Source: Aurelia coerulea (Eukaryota > Cnidaria > Scyphozoa > Semaeostomeae > Ulmaridae). Taken from it: DNA of 64,000 nt. The stretch spans positions 15,028,001 through 15,092,000 of the forward strand of contig CM076954.1 in the NCBI GenBank assembly GCA_039566865.1. Reading direction: 5' to 3'. The notes below the pieces were generated by a model. The model was not told where the DNA came from. It worked only from the letters and a program-made list of their open reading frames with translations, and did not search any database. The position numbers were made by a program, and so were the translations under genes. This document shows, piece by piece, positions 11,197 through 23,100 of the stretch (the first letter of the stretch is position 1; each line of letters begins with the position of its first letter).

Positions 11197-11769
11197 TACC
11201 GGATGTTCCAAAAAGTATGCAGCTTTTGTCAGGCTTAGCGATGAAAAGTTAGCTTTAATCAATGGGTAAGAATTTTCAATATGTTACAAGATAGTTAACT
11301 TGAGAACATAGATACATTGTTTGTTGTTATTGGGGCTTTGAGAGTTGAAATATTAATGTTGAAAGTTTAAATTTGTTGTTACGTCCAAACCAGAGTTTCG
11401 GCCTTTTGGCTTAAGCAAATTCTTGAAGAACATCGAATAGATAAACAATAGCCTTGATGAAATTTGAACAAAACTTAATCAAATCATATTCTGTTTGTTA
11501 GAAGTCACTCATTGTGCCATGTTTTCTTTCTTTATTGCGTCAAGAATTTGCTTGGGCCAAAAGGCAAAAGCTCTTGTTTCGTAGTGAAACTAAATTTGAA
11601 CTCTAAACATTAATATTTGAATACTCAAAGCACCAATCTCAGCAAATGAGGTATCTTTGTTCAAGTTAACTATCAAGAAACATTTTGAAATTGATTAGCC
11701 ATTGATTAAAGCTAAACTCTCATCGCTGGTCCCAACCAAATCTGTATACTTTTTCTGGGACACCCGGTA
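11197..11769. mobile_element. Mariner-like MITE, copy A (TA-flanked)
   Basis: The element occupies 11199-11767 and is flanked by TA. Its ends are CCGGATGTTCCAAAAAGTAT and ACTTTTTCTGGGACACCCGG. The halves are inverted copies of each other, including GGCCTTTTGGCTTAAGCAAA on the left and its reverse counterpart near 11545, so the whole unit is a foldback. It belongs to the CCGGGTGTCCCAAAA family (copies at 14632, 21481 and 23953). Confidence 0.9.
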
Positions 11770-12180
11770 GAACAGACTGCAGAACAATTGACTCGAAAAG
11801 GTGCAATTTTGGATAATATTTAGGCGGACTTGATTGACAAATTTGATTTTTAAAAAGTTCTTTTTTATCATTTGATGAAAGTCAAACTTAAACGAAAACG
11901 CACCGTGCGACCGAAAAAACTTCATGAGCTTGACCACGTCTAGCTTCTAGAAAGTAAATGGTATGAACACAAACAAGGTGTCAGCATGTAGCTGAAAGGC
12001 TTGGTTATCTTTGAGATGTTGCTTGGTCAACCAGTTAATAAAGCATGGTCATTCATCCATTTCTCGGATTTTCCCGTCCTTTTCCAATGCATTTATAGAA
12101 GATTTGAAAAAATACAAATGCTAAATTTTCTTAGGAGCACGAAATTTGAACGAGGAGCAGAGATAAAGGGCACCTACCTT

Positions 12181-12495
12181 GTACTGTACGCGTGACCTAC
12201 TGTTCACAGAGTAATTGGTGTCCTGTAACCCAGTCCTGTGTATCTGTGAGGGATTTTAAAATTCTAACGTCTGTTAGTATTGACCAATCAAAGATCACGC
12301 TGTCTGATTCCCTGTGGCCAGCTCGTATAACAGTTGATCTCGTATTACATAAACACCGGAATTTGAAACCACAAAGTTATTTATACGTCATCTCGACCTT
12401 GAGAAGACTGACTCTGTGCTGTGTACTGCTGGATCACGGTACGGTTCTGGGACACCCTCTGTACTGGGTCACAGGACACCAATTACTCTACAGTA
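12181..12495. mobile_element. Small foldback element
   Basis: The block AGAGTAATTGGTGTCCTGT (about 12209) recurs inverted near 12470-12490 (ACAGGACACCAATTACTCT). GTACTGTA occurs at both outer ends. About 20 nt extra on the left side make the edge uncertain. The ORF across it is not a gene. Confidence 0.65.
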
Positions 12496-12796
12496 CTGGG
12501 AATAAACACACTTCCTACAAGGTAGGCGCCCTTGCAGAGATCAGTCATTTTGCAAACACAAGATTCCCCAGACAGCTTTTCACGAAATATTGACTGGAAA
12601 AGGATGACGATCATTTTACTCTACTAAATGAGAAATGTAAGATTCGAAATTCTCTTTCAATTTAGTATTTCGAGCAGTAATCATTGCTTGAAATGACCAT
12701 ACAGCAACTCAAAAGATAGCCAAGCCTTTCAACTAAACGGTGAAACAAAACATTTGTTAATAGCTCTCGATTTCTGTAAGGGGGCTGGTTATGATC

Positions 12797-13014
12797 TACA
12801 ATCCTGGACAAAATATTTGGAACAAAGTTATCTTTTTGCTAATTATTCTTATTTTTATTGCTAATTATCAGTTCTTCTTATTTTTACATTTTCACCACCC
12901 CCTTTTACCCCCAAAACAATGTTGGTTGGCACATAGTATCGGGGGTAAAGGGGGGTTGTTCATCTGAAATTGTAAAATTTTACGTTGTTCCAATATATGT
13001 TGTCCAAGATTGTA
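12797..13014. mobile_element. TA-flanked MITE with GGACA TIR
   Basis: The element occupies 12799-13012, flanked by TA. Left end CAATCCTGGACAAAATATTT; right end ATATATGTTGTCCAAGATTG. The arms continue with GGAACAA on both sides. The length of 214 bp and the TA duplication fit a non-autonomous Tc1/mariner-type element. Confidence 0.75.
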
Positions 13015-13175
13015 GACATTGTAGCTCGTACCCATTGACGTTTAGTTGCTGGAAAAGAAATTTAACTGATGTAAGTCTTAATTGTTTGACGAGTGTAACT
13101 CCTGTTGATTATATCAGGTCTTCATGTTTGGTGAAATGAATTCTTCATCTTTAGTTTAATCGATCGTTGTATGAA

Positions 13176-13560
13176 TACACGTATTTTTATTTATAAGAAA
13201 CTAAGAATTTGGGCCAGTACTGGAAGTTTCTTAAAATTATCAGATTTTGAGTACTCAGAGTTTCTTACGAGTTTCTTAGAGGTTCCATAACAATCTTCAT
13301 GTTCACTATCTGTGCCCTCGTAAACATTTCAAAGCAAGTTTTTTTAAGCCTTTCCAATTTTTAGACATTACTCAAGTACCCTACGAGTAATATGATACAG
13401 GAAACAAGTGAAAGTAAAGTAAAAACATGTCGAGGATTTCCTTTATCAAAATAAATAGTTTCTTAGCTTATATTTTCCCAGTACTGGCGTTTCTTAATTT
13501 TTTGGCGATCTGAGAGTTGAGTTTCTCATAAGCAGTTTCTTGTAAGAAAAAATACGTGTA
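13176..13560. mobile_element. TACACGTATTTTT-family element, full copy
   Basis: Termini are TACACGTATTTTTAT and AAAAAATACGTGTA. The interior has many AAGAAACT / AGTTTCTT motifs in both orientations, like subterminal binding sites. The stretch around AAACTATTTATTTTGATA is the empty form of the site occupied by a mariner-like element in the copy at 21375. No ORF of note. Confidence 0.85.
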
Positions 13561-13647
13561 TTTCCAGTTGGTCCCTTTGTATGAGCCTCCTATCAGGGGT
13601 CCCAAAGATGATTCCATGCTTGATTTATTTCTTTGTTGAGAAGCAAT

Positions 13648-13868
13648 GCACGTATTTTTTCATAGGAAACTGCCCATAAGAAACTCAACGCTCAGATCGC
13701 CAAAAAATTAGAAACTCCAGTACTGGGAAAATATATGTTAAGAAACTATTTATTTGGATAAAGGAAATCCTTAACATGTTTTCATTTATTTTGAAATGTC
13801 CACAATGGCAAAGGCAATGAACATGAATATTGTTATGGAACCTCTAAGAAACTCGTAAGAAGCTCAAC
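13648..13868. mobile_element. TACACGTATTTTT-family element, truncated copy
   Basis: The stretch starts GCACGTATTTTTTCATAGG and runs inverted relative to the copy at 13176. It shares CCAGTACTGGGAAAATATA and AACCTCTAAGAAACTCGTAAG, then stops. It contains the same unoccupied TA site. Confidence 0.75.
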
Positions 13869-14629
13869 TTCCATCATTATTTCCACAGGAAGAAAGAGCA
13901 AAATAGGATATTCCTTTCCTCCCATCCCATTCCGCACACATCCATGAACTATTTCTCAACTGGCTTCAGGTATCCCACTAACAAACGGCCACTAACTAAT
14001 CTCCTTTGAAGCTTGTATCGAATGTTCTCTGCCTACATTTGAATTTGGATGAGTCACGCGTTTTTAACAGCACAAACATAACATCAAATTGGGGGAAATA
14101 AAATAGATGAAATGTTTATACGCTTTGTGAAATGCTGACAAAAGGATAGCATAAATAGTTTTAACGTTGTTCCTGGAATTTTGCGGAGGAGAGCAGCGGT
14201 GAGTAATGGTTTTCAAACTGCGTGATAAGTAACATTGTTATGTTATGAGGTCAAGAACAAGGACGGGGGTAATATTTTCCTGTGGAATCATATCACAATC
14301 TTTCGACTGCCTCGTGACGAAATAAAATGAAATATTGAAGTGAGGTTACGTTTATTGACCGAGGAAAGAACTGTTTATTTCTTTTGGAAAAGAGTTTTCA
14401 AAGACATCATAACGTGAATATCTCAGTCGTTGTACAACGGTACAATCTTTTGATAATTGTTTCACAAATCTGCTTGATAAGTACCCGGATAAGTAGATCT
14501 TTACACTCTTGAGAATGTTTGTATGAAAGATGAGATGCAATAGATTGAAAAATAGCCCGTTATATCTGAAAATGTACCTGGCTTGTGTATCGGTTTGCTC
14601 TTTGTCCTGTTTATAGCCCACACACTAGA
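13869..14629. other. Intergenic, nothing recognised
   Basis: There is no supported gene, repeat or RNA. The 89-codon minus-strand ORF (14352-14621) has no recognisable domain and no supporting signals. Confidence 0.4.
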
Positions 14630-15371
14630 TACCGGGTGTCCCAAAAAAATGTATACGGATTTGGTTGACTCCAGCGCTGCGCTGTGAATTTAGCTTCAAT
14701 CGATGTCTAATCACTCTAAAAATATTTCTCGATAGTCAACTTGAACATAGATACCTCGTTTGTTGATACTGGTGCTTTGAGAGCAGACATGTTAATCTTG
14801 AAAGCTCAAATTTGCCTCTTCCTGCAAACCAGAGCTTTAGCCTTTTGGCCTAAGCAATTTGTTAAAGAACGCCGGTCAACCAGCATCCTTTGCGGTCGCG
14901 CTTTGCTGAGCACTGCTATGTACGATGTCATATGAAAATGGCTGCCGCAGTCAAAAGGTAAAATGCGACGCGCGCAAAGGATGCTGGTTGACCGGCGTTA
15001 TAAATCAACGATTGCCTAGATATGAGTAATTGAACAATATTAGATCTGGTGCTATTCTGTTTTTCAGAAGTCACCCCCAGTCATCTTCTGGGAAGTTTCT
15101 TAATTTTTCATGAATTCTAGTTCTTAATTTCGACGTGCTTCAGGAATTTGCTTAGGCCAAAAGGCCAAAACTCTGGTTTGCATGTGGACACAAATTTGAG
15201 CTTTCAATATTGATACTTCTGCTCTCAAAGCACCATTACCAACAAATGAGGTATCTACGTTCAAGTTAAACTACGGAGGAACATTTTGATAGTGATTTGC
15301 CATTGATTAAAGCCAAATTAACATCGCTGGAATCAACCACATCTGTACACATTCTTTTGGGACACCCGGTA
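14630..15371. mobile_element. Mariner-like MITE, copy B, with a nested MITE
   Basis: The element occupies 14632-15369, flanked by TA, with ends CCGGGTGTCCCAAAAAAATG and ATTCTTTTGGGACACCCGG. It is longer than its relatives because a 128-bp element is nested at 14870-14997. The right edge abuts a TACATGTATTTTTTT end of another family. Confidence 0.9.
14870..14997. mobile_element. 128-bp palindromic MITE nested in mariner-like copy B
   Basis: Near-perfect inverted ends, CGCCGGTCAACCAGCATCCT and AGGATGCTGGTTGACCGGCG, surround a short GC-rich centre. No other copy was seen in the window. Confidence 0.8.
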
Positions 15372-15557
15372 CATGTATTTTTTTATACCTCCAAACAAGA
15401 AACTGAGAATTTGAGCCCGAGTTTGAACCAGTGCTGAGAGTTGTTTAAGATTATCAGATTTTGAGAAATTAGAGTTTCTCACGAGCTTTCTTACAAGTTA
15501 GATAACAATCTTTATGTTTTACCCTTGTGAGCATGTTAAAACCACGTTAAAACGAGG
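15370..15557. mobile_element. TACACGTATTTTT-family element, diverged partial copy
   Basis: It starts TACATGTATTTTTTT directly at the edge of the mariner-like element. It follows the family order: AAGAAACTGAGAATTTG, ATTATCAGATTTTGAG, AGAGTTTCTCACGAG, AACAATCTTTATGTT. It is then lost. Confidence 0.65.
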
Positions 15558-15919
15558 TTTTTTCAATAGATACTACCAGAGTACATTCCAGGTAGTGGTA
15601 AACATTTGAAAATTAGGAAAAGCTATGATTCCTCGACCAGAAATCCATGGTTTCTTGAGTTCAAGGGCGTCGCCAGACCTAAAAAAATGCGATGGACTTC
15701 GTATAAGATCAAGTTTTGAAAGGTATGCCAGCCATCTTTGAATGGTTTTTGCAACACTGGGGTGGATGTGGACATGTCCATCCCAGTCCACCCCCCAGCG
15801 GCGTAGCCAGGGTAAATTAAATGGGAGGGTATTACAATGAGGGGGTCTGGGGAAATTTTTGGGGCCATGCCCTTTACTTTGGCTTATAATGCATCTCCCA
15901 ATATGATGCTTGCCAGTGC

Positions 15920-16807
15920 TTAACCCTAATCCACATGGGGGGGGGGGTGGATTCCACCCCCCCTAAAGGTTTTATTTGCCACGTTTTTAAACGACATTTG
16001 CTATGTCCCCCAGCCTCCCTGACTTTTACTAATTATCTATTAGCCACATTTTGGTGGAAAAATTTTTGAACAATAGGACTCACAGGGCACGTGACATGCC
16101 CATATTTGGATGGAGGTAGCAGCAAAATCATTGTTTTCAATGATTTCAATGGAATTATTTGATTTAATTATGAAGTATTATACATGAAATGAATCAGCAA
16201 ACAAAGGGCTTCAATTTGATATCGGAATTTCTGGAATTTGATGATGTCAGCATTTTTTGATAATGACGTCATTTTGGCCGCCATTTTGGACTAATTAGCA
16301 ATTTTTGCAAGTTTTTTCAAACTTTTTCAATGAAAAACACTCTAATGATACATTTGTCATAGATAATCATCATTTTGCAGGTTCTTTTGGTCTCTTTTTA
16401 CATAGAATAAATTAATCGCACAAATGACGTCATAAGAATCGGCTAATTGCTGCCAAAATATCACTCCAAAATCGTTATTTTCAATGAAATAATATTTTAT
16501 CACCATTTTTGTTGACAAACTGAACCAAAAACTGCATAAAGTTCATGCAAAATCTTCATTAAACTTGAATTCAACTTGGAAGCCTGATTTTCACAGATTT
16601 TCAGCTTTGTGACGTCACTGTGACGTCACAAGGCGTGGCAGCCACACCCAAACTACGCTACAAGCTGCAAATTACCTGTTTTATACCTGTACCAAGTTTT
16701 ATTGAATTCGGATGCGTCTAAGGCAGTTTTCAGAGGGGGGGTGGAAAGCACCCCCCCCCCCCCCCATAAATGGTAGCTCGAAAAAAGCCCATATGGATTA
16801 GGGTTAA
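15920..16807. mobile_element. piggyBac-like MITE (TTAA-flanked)
   Basis: The element occupies 15924-16803 with TTAA on both sides. Termini are CCCTAATCCACATGGGGGG on the left and CCATATGGATTAGGG on the right. TTAA duplications and ends beginning CCCT are the hallmark of piggyBac-type transposons. It is 880 bp and non-coding. G/C runs lie inside each end, and TGACGTCA-type palindromes lie centrally (about 16610-16635). Confidence 0.8.
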
Positions 16808-17148
16808 ATGGAAGATTTGACATTTCTCAGAAAATTCTTTCCCAACCTATCTTCTAGCTTCTTTCTCTTCGGTTTTAGAGGAATCTCGAGGACCATCTTT
16901 AAATAACCACTTTTCAGATCAGTGGAAATAACTTCTTACCGCAAAATGACACACTTTTGTTTTGAGAACAATTTGATGTGTTACGTGACCCCCGTAACGT
17001 TGTTGTGGTTGATGTTCTCGGTTTACATTGAAGCTCACACTCTGTATACAAGAACCCGTTATGTGAAAAGAAGACTGTGTTGGTATGAATCAGGGAAGTA
17101 GAATGAAAACCAAATAACCACTCCAGATGATCATCAACCATATTAATA

Positions 17149-17185
17149 ATGGATGCAATCAAAGTCTACTGGTTTCTTTCACTAT
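17149..17185 (+). CDS. crb: Crumbs exon 1 (start and signal peptide, inferred)
   Basis: ATG at 17149 opens [12 protein letters not shown] and reaches the donor CACTAT|GTGAGT after the first base of a codon. Joined to the exon at 19764 (also phase 1), it yields a typical hydrophobic signal sequence with a likely cleavage near SNA-Q. No ORF predictor would list it because it is 37 nt long. It was chosen because phase, donor quality and signal-peptide character all agree. Confidence 0.6.
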
Positions 17186-20100
17186 GTGAGTAATCTTTCT
17201 ATATAGAAAGTACATCGTTCTTTTGACTTGACTGATGGCGAGTTGTAGGCCCAGCCAGCGGCCTAAAAGCTATAAATTCCTCACATTCTTCGACGGACGG
17301 ATAGGGCCGGTGAATCAAGCTGACTGGACATGCGTAAGTAGGAGATCCAGGAAGGTTTATTGAGCTGAAACCTGATATTTGAATGTGGAAAACAGGAAGC
17401 TTCAATAGCTACAGGATATTTGCTGTGAAGCAAATGCTAAGGTTTGGCCTTGGCATTGGTCAAGGAATGTTGTAAGGCTTTGTACACCTCCTTGCTCTCA
17501 CAGGAGAAATTATGTAGAGAAAATCTTTTGTTGGCAAACCAGGTTGTGTGAACATTGTTCTAATTGCTTTTGTAAATCAAATCTTGTGAATAATGCACGA
17601 TAAAAGGGGCAAATGAACAGCTGCATGAAATGTAGTCTTTCTTTCTTTCCTCAAAATTTTTAATCCTGTTTTGTCTCAATCATGTTCTGCCCCTGTTGTA
17701 ACAATATCTCTCTTTACACTGATAAAAGTCACATAACTGATAGATCTTTCGCTTGTTTTTTCATTTGGCAAAGATTTTTTGCAATTTTGGTCAGTGTAGT
17801 GAATTGGAAACTTTCTTGCCTTTTGTTTGATGTGAATCAAATTCACGTACTCCGAATCTGCGCTGTGTCATTTGAATAATGATGCAACTGTCTTGCAAGT
17901 CTTGTTCTGTTTGTGCTGAAAAATGATTATAGTAAGACTTGTTAACAGGTTTTCAAAAAAGTTACAATGTAACAAAGTACTACTAAAAGTTTCTTCACAG
18001 TAAATTGGAACAAGTCTAAAAAGTCTATCTCAAATTAAATGTCACTTAAAAATGTCAGTGAATAAAAACAATTCAAGAGTTTTATATGTTTACTTTTGCA
18101 TTACCATAATTAGGATAACGGAACGCAACAATAACGCAAATTGAACTTTTTGCTGATGAACAAATTCTTTTAAAATTGTTTCTTCAATGTGCTAAAGTGC
18201 CCACATTTGTTCATAAATTCAGGAAATTATATGATACCCTGCAATATCTGCCTTACAATTTCATATGGACTCTTTCAAGCCAAAGTTTTAGAAGCTGTGC
18301 AAATATCTGCCTGCCTAATCCTCTGCAAAAACCCTTCAGTTTGACTTGTCCTCCATAGAAGATTGATATGATTAGGAGATGAGGGGCAATCAAAAGATTC
18401 AGATCTTTCTATGTTATGAAGCATTTTACCAAAAAAGTTACAGTTTCCTTGTTCAATTTTGTGACACCTTAGTGGCTACAATGTGTCTACAGAAAACAGG
18501 TCCTTGCATCAAACCAGTTTCTGCAGGTCTGGGCTTTTTCATTGATGATCCTTCTATATTTGTGTTGATTTAAGGTGACCAGGATGTATAGAACTAGCTG
18601 TTGTCCATACCAAGCATGACAACTTATAGATTGCAGGTGAAAAGTTTTTTTCAGTTATATATGCAAGGAATTTGTTAACATTGTTGCTTTGTTCAAAAAA
18701 ACGCTTCAAAAGTTGTACTCAAATTGGCAAGAAATTTTAAAAGTGGGAACTTTTTTCTGACCTGTTGTTTAATAATGATTTTTGATGCAAAGAGCAATCT
18801 TGACATGTCTTTTTCTTTTCATGATAAGAGCGAAGATAAAAAAGGTTCAGACCATGGAAATTTTGGACAAATTTGTCTAAAACTCTAATTGTCTGAATTA
18901 CTTTTGGCTAAATATCTTGCTTTACAGTTTAATTGGAGCAGCCAGTGCTGATCTTCATAAGCTTACGAGGCAGGGGGCTGGGGGGGGGTGGCAGCCCCCT
19001 CACTTTAGAAAAATTATTGAAAATGAGCCCCAATCGGGCAAAAAAATGCCCTCAGTCAAGCAAAAATTATGCTAAACAATGGGCTTTATGTTGGGCAGCC
19101 CCCCTAGATTTTTTCTTCCCATACACTTATGCTGATCTTTGGTGAAAACTATATCAATACAGTACAGGCCTTGTGCATGTTACATTAACATGACAAGAGT
19201 TATTTACATTGTGATAAGAATTCTTAGAGCCATATGAAAGATTTTAGATTTTGCTAAACAAGAATTCTAATGCAGGAAAACCATGTTAATGTATCCAGCC
19301 CTGTATTGACTAGCACATTTCTTGTGAAAAATGTGTTCAATATTGTGTGAAAAAGACGTGTGTTTCTGTTCTTCAGAAAGTGTGCAACATTTTTCTTATG
19401 AATTTTGTTGATCCTTCCTCTCTAATTGTATGAGATTTTTGTTGTGATCAGTGTCAGATTATATACTTGGAAATAATCCCATTATTTGGAACTCAGAACT
19501 ATTACGAGGCCCTGTAAAACTTAAGGACTCTTAAAATATCCAGGACACCTGTGGAAAGTGCATTTTTTCTGTATCAAATAGAAATTAAATAGCAGGGGAT
19601 AAAGCACTGAGTCTTGTGGTACAGCAAATTGACTAAGAGAAAGTTTGACCAGACGGTGGTTTCTATTAGGAGCAAACAACGTTGGATTGAGTCTTGGAAC
19701 ATGGTTAAATTTTTCATATTATCTTGCATTGTTTCATGTTGTTTTATATTTCTTTTATTTTAGTTCCATTTCTGAAAACAATGAGCAATGCACAAATATG
19801 GACCATTGGCTATGGACCAGTTCAACTGTCATCAACAATAAAAATACAGCAAGGTTTTTCTTTCAAATTTAGAAGTTGTAATCCTGGAATACTTTTATAT
19901 CAAGGAGACAATAGCACATTTTTTCAAGTGACATTATCAAAAACTGATTCCTCAAAATTTAGCCAGTTGTCATTATCTTGGAAATCTAATGGCACAGTTA
20001 GAACTGAGACACTTCAAGGGCATTACGCACTTGACAGAAATCAGCTGATAGAAACAGAACTATTTATTGATGATATTCAGGGACCAATTTTCAGGATTAC

Positions 20101-23100
20101 AAAGCCAATCAGCCTGAATCAGACAATTTCAAATTATTCAGCTTTATTGAATATATCAAATACTGGACCCCTTTTATTGGGGGTTAATTCTTATATTGGT
20201 GGTTGCTTTTATGATGGGAGAGGTGTGAAGTTATCAACAGCAATGAATATATCAAGATACCAAGTTGGATGTCCTTTGGAAGATCAAAGACTGTGCTCAA
20301 GCTCAGGTAGGATATTATCATTTTGTGTTGTCTCAACGTTGTTCGGCAAAATGTACACCCCCCAGTAACGACCCCGCCGGACATCAAAAATACAGCGGGG
20401 AAATTATGAAATTAAACATTTTCAACGGGGATTAGAAATATCATGGCGGGGAAAGGAAATTTTCGGCTATTATCTATGATGAAACTTGTACAATTTTTGG
20501 CGGGGAAACAAAAGTTTCAACGGGGAACCAACAGAAACACGGCGGGGAAAGTGTTTCAGCTCAAACTTAGCGGGGAAACAGTTTTCTTGGCGGGTCATCC
20601 TTCTACCTTGGCGGGGCAATGTTTCAGCAGGGTCGTTACTGGGGGGTGTAAATGTGTTTGACGTTTGATAAAGTATTGAAAAACAATGATGAAATGAATC
20701 GGCTCCTGTAGGTAATATAGCCATGTCCTGTAAATTCTGCTAAAAAGCCACTGAATTTTAAAGGTTTTCAAGGTCAAGTTTGTGTTATATTCAGGGGGTG
20801 GCAGTACCCTTTAAAAAGCTGTGCATCTTTCTGACTCACCTAGTGTTGTATCTCTTTGGAGACTTGCCGATTTTGGTGACCACATAACGTAAATTTGTAA
20901 TGGTTGGCAGTCCTGGTAATATTAGCGCCAACATAGTTTTTGCCAGTTGGTCTTTGTAGTTTCTATGTGATTCTTGATGAATAATGATATGATTTTTCCT
21001 TTGGTTTGCTTTTCTTCGGGGCCGTTATCCTGGCATTGTTTCAAGAATGTTTATAGCGATCTAGCAGCTTGGCCATCCAATTTACCTGTTGTGATGATCA
21101 GTTCAAGATAAATAAAAGATTCCACAAAGAAAATAACCAAACCATTCTGTGTGACTGTATGTTTGTAAAACTACTCCTCGGTCAACTCGTAAACCTGGGC
21201 CTACTTCGTGAAGCCTTCAGCTAATATCGTAGCAAAAAGTGAGTTTCGTGCATTTGTCTAAAAGTTAGATTCTTGCTCATGAAGATAGAATAGGAGACAT
21301 TTACGCTGACATAATGATTGTGTTTCCCCCTTGCTTTTTACGGCTCTTTATGCACGGTTTCTTGCTGGGCTCATTACACGTATTTCGTTTGATAAGAAAC
21401 TGCCCATAGGAAACTCAGCTCTGAGATCGCTAAAAAATTAAGAAACTCCAGTACTGGGAAAGGTATAAATTAAGAAACTACCGGGGTCCCAAAAAAGTAT
21501 GCAGATTTGGTTGATTCCAACGATGTGACTTTAGCTTTACTCAATGGCTAATTACTCTCAAAATGTTCCTCGATAGTTAATTTGAATATAGATACCTCGT
21601 TTGTTGGCATTGGTTCTTTGAGAGCAGAAATATCAATTTTGAAAGCTCAAATTTGAATCCACCTGCAAACCAGAGCTTTGGCCTTTTGGCCTAAGCAAGT
21701 TCCTGAAGCACATCGAATTAAGAACTGAAATTAATGAAAAATCAAGAAACTGTCCAATGGGTGACTGGGAGGGGGCAGAATAACACAAGATATTCAAATT
21801 TTATCAAGGCTAACGTTGATTTATACGCTGTGCCTTAAGAATTTGCCTAGGCCAAAAGGATAAGGCTCTGGTTTGCAGGAAGAGCCAAATTTGTGCTTTC
21901 AAGATTAAAATGCCTGCTCTCAAAGCACCAATACCAAGAAACGAGGTAGCAACCTTTAAATTAACTATCGAGGAACATTTTTAGAGTAATTAGACATTGC
22001 TTGAAGCTAAATTCACATCGCTGGAGTCAACCAAATCCGTATACATTTTTTTGGGACACCCGGTATTTATTGTGATAAAGGAAATCCTTGACATATTTTT
22101 ACTTTATTTTCATTTGTTTCCTGTATCAGATCACTCGTAGGTACGAGAGTAATGTCTAAACATTGGACCGGCTTGAAATGCATTGTTTTGAAATGTTCAC
22201 GAGGACACAGAAAGTGAACATGAAGATTGTTATGAAACCTCTAAGAAACTCGTAAGAAACTCTGAATGTTGAAAATCTGATAATTTTAAGAAACTTTCAG
22301 TACTAACCCAAATTCTTAGTTTCTTATAAAAAAATACGTGTACACGTATCCTTTGTATGAAAAACTGCTTATAAGAAACTCAACTCTACGTTCGTAAGAA
22401 AGTAAAGAAACTTCAGTACTGACAATCAAGGTTGGACCTGGGGAGGCTAAAATTGCTAAAAAATGCAGTTTTTTTTACGTCACTTTGCCAAATTTCCCCT
22501 CACAATAACTCAAAATTTCCTCCAACGGTGGGAGGGCTAGATGCTCCCAACGGATGGCTGGTTTACGGTATTTCATCAACGACATCAAGTGTGTGAATAT
22601 TTTTTCGAAATGTTTACTCTCATTTCAGTTTGCCCAATTGGATTTGCTGGTCGCTATTGCAATAAGAATATAGATGAATGTGGATCATACCCATGTCATT
22701 CTCATGCAACATGCGTAGATGGCATTAATAGTTACAAATGTGTATGTGGACCACAATGGACTGGTCCTACATGTGCCACATTCCTTGGCTCTGTTTGTAC
22801 ACCATCCCCCTGCAATGCTGGTGTGTGCCAAGAATCTAAAGACAGAAACAGTTATACATGTGCATGCCCACAAGGGTACACAGGAAAGAATTGTGAGAGC
22901 ATTTTTTATCCGTGCATGATAGAGCCATGCAAAAATGGTGCATCTTGTTATAACTGGACAACTTCCGGTTCAAGCATAGAATACAATTGTACTTGTAAGA
23001 CAGGTAAGAGCCGTTTATACAACCTCGTTCCCAAGGGTATCTGCACTGGGTACGAGGTTGCCGCTTATATTGTGTTTGACTGCCTTCCTGTCATTCTTTT

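Larger units (their letters stand above)
20307..22628 (+). other. Crumbs intron 2
   Basis: This intron contains the CACCCCCCAGTAACGACCC element (20354-20650), a full TACACGTATTTTT element split by mariner-like copy C (21375-22342) and a further partial copy at about 22341-22425. Only unassigned AT-rich sequence lies in between. Confidence 0.75.
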
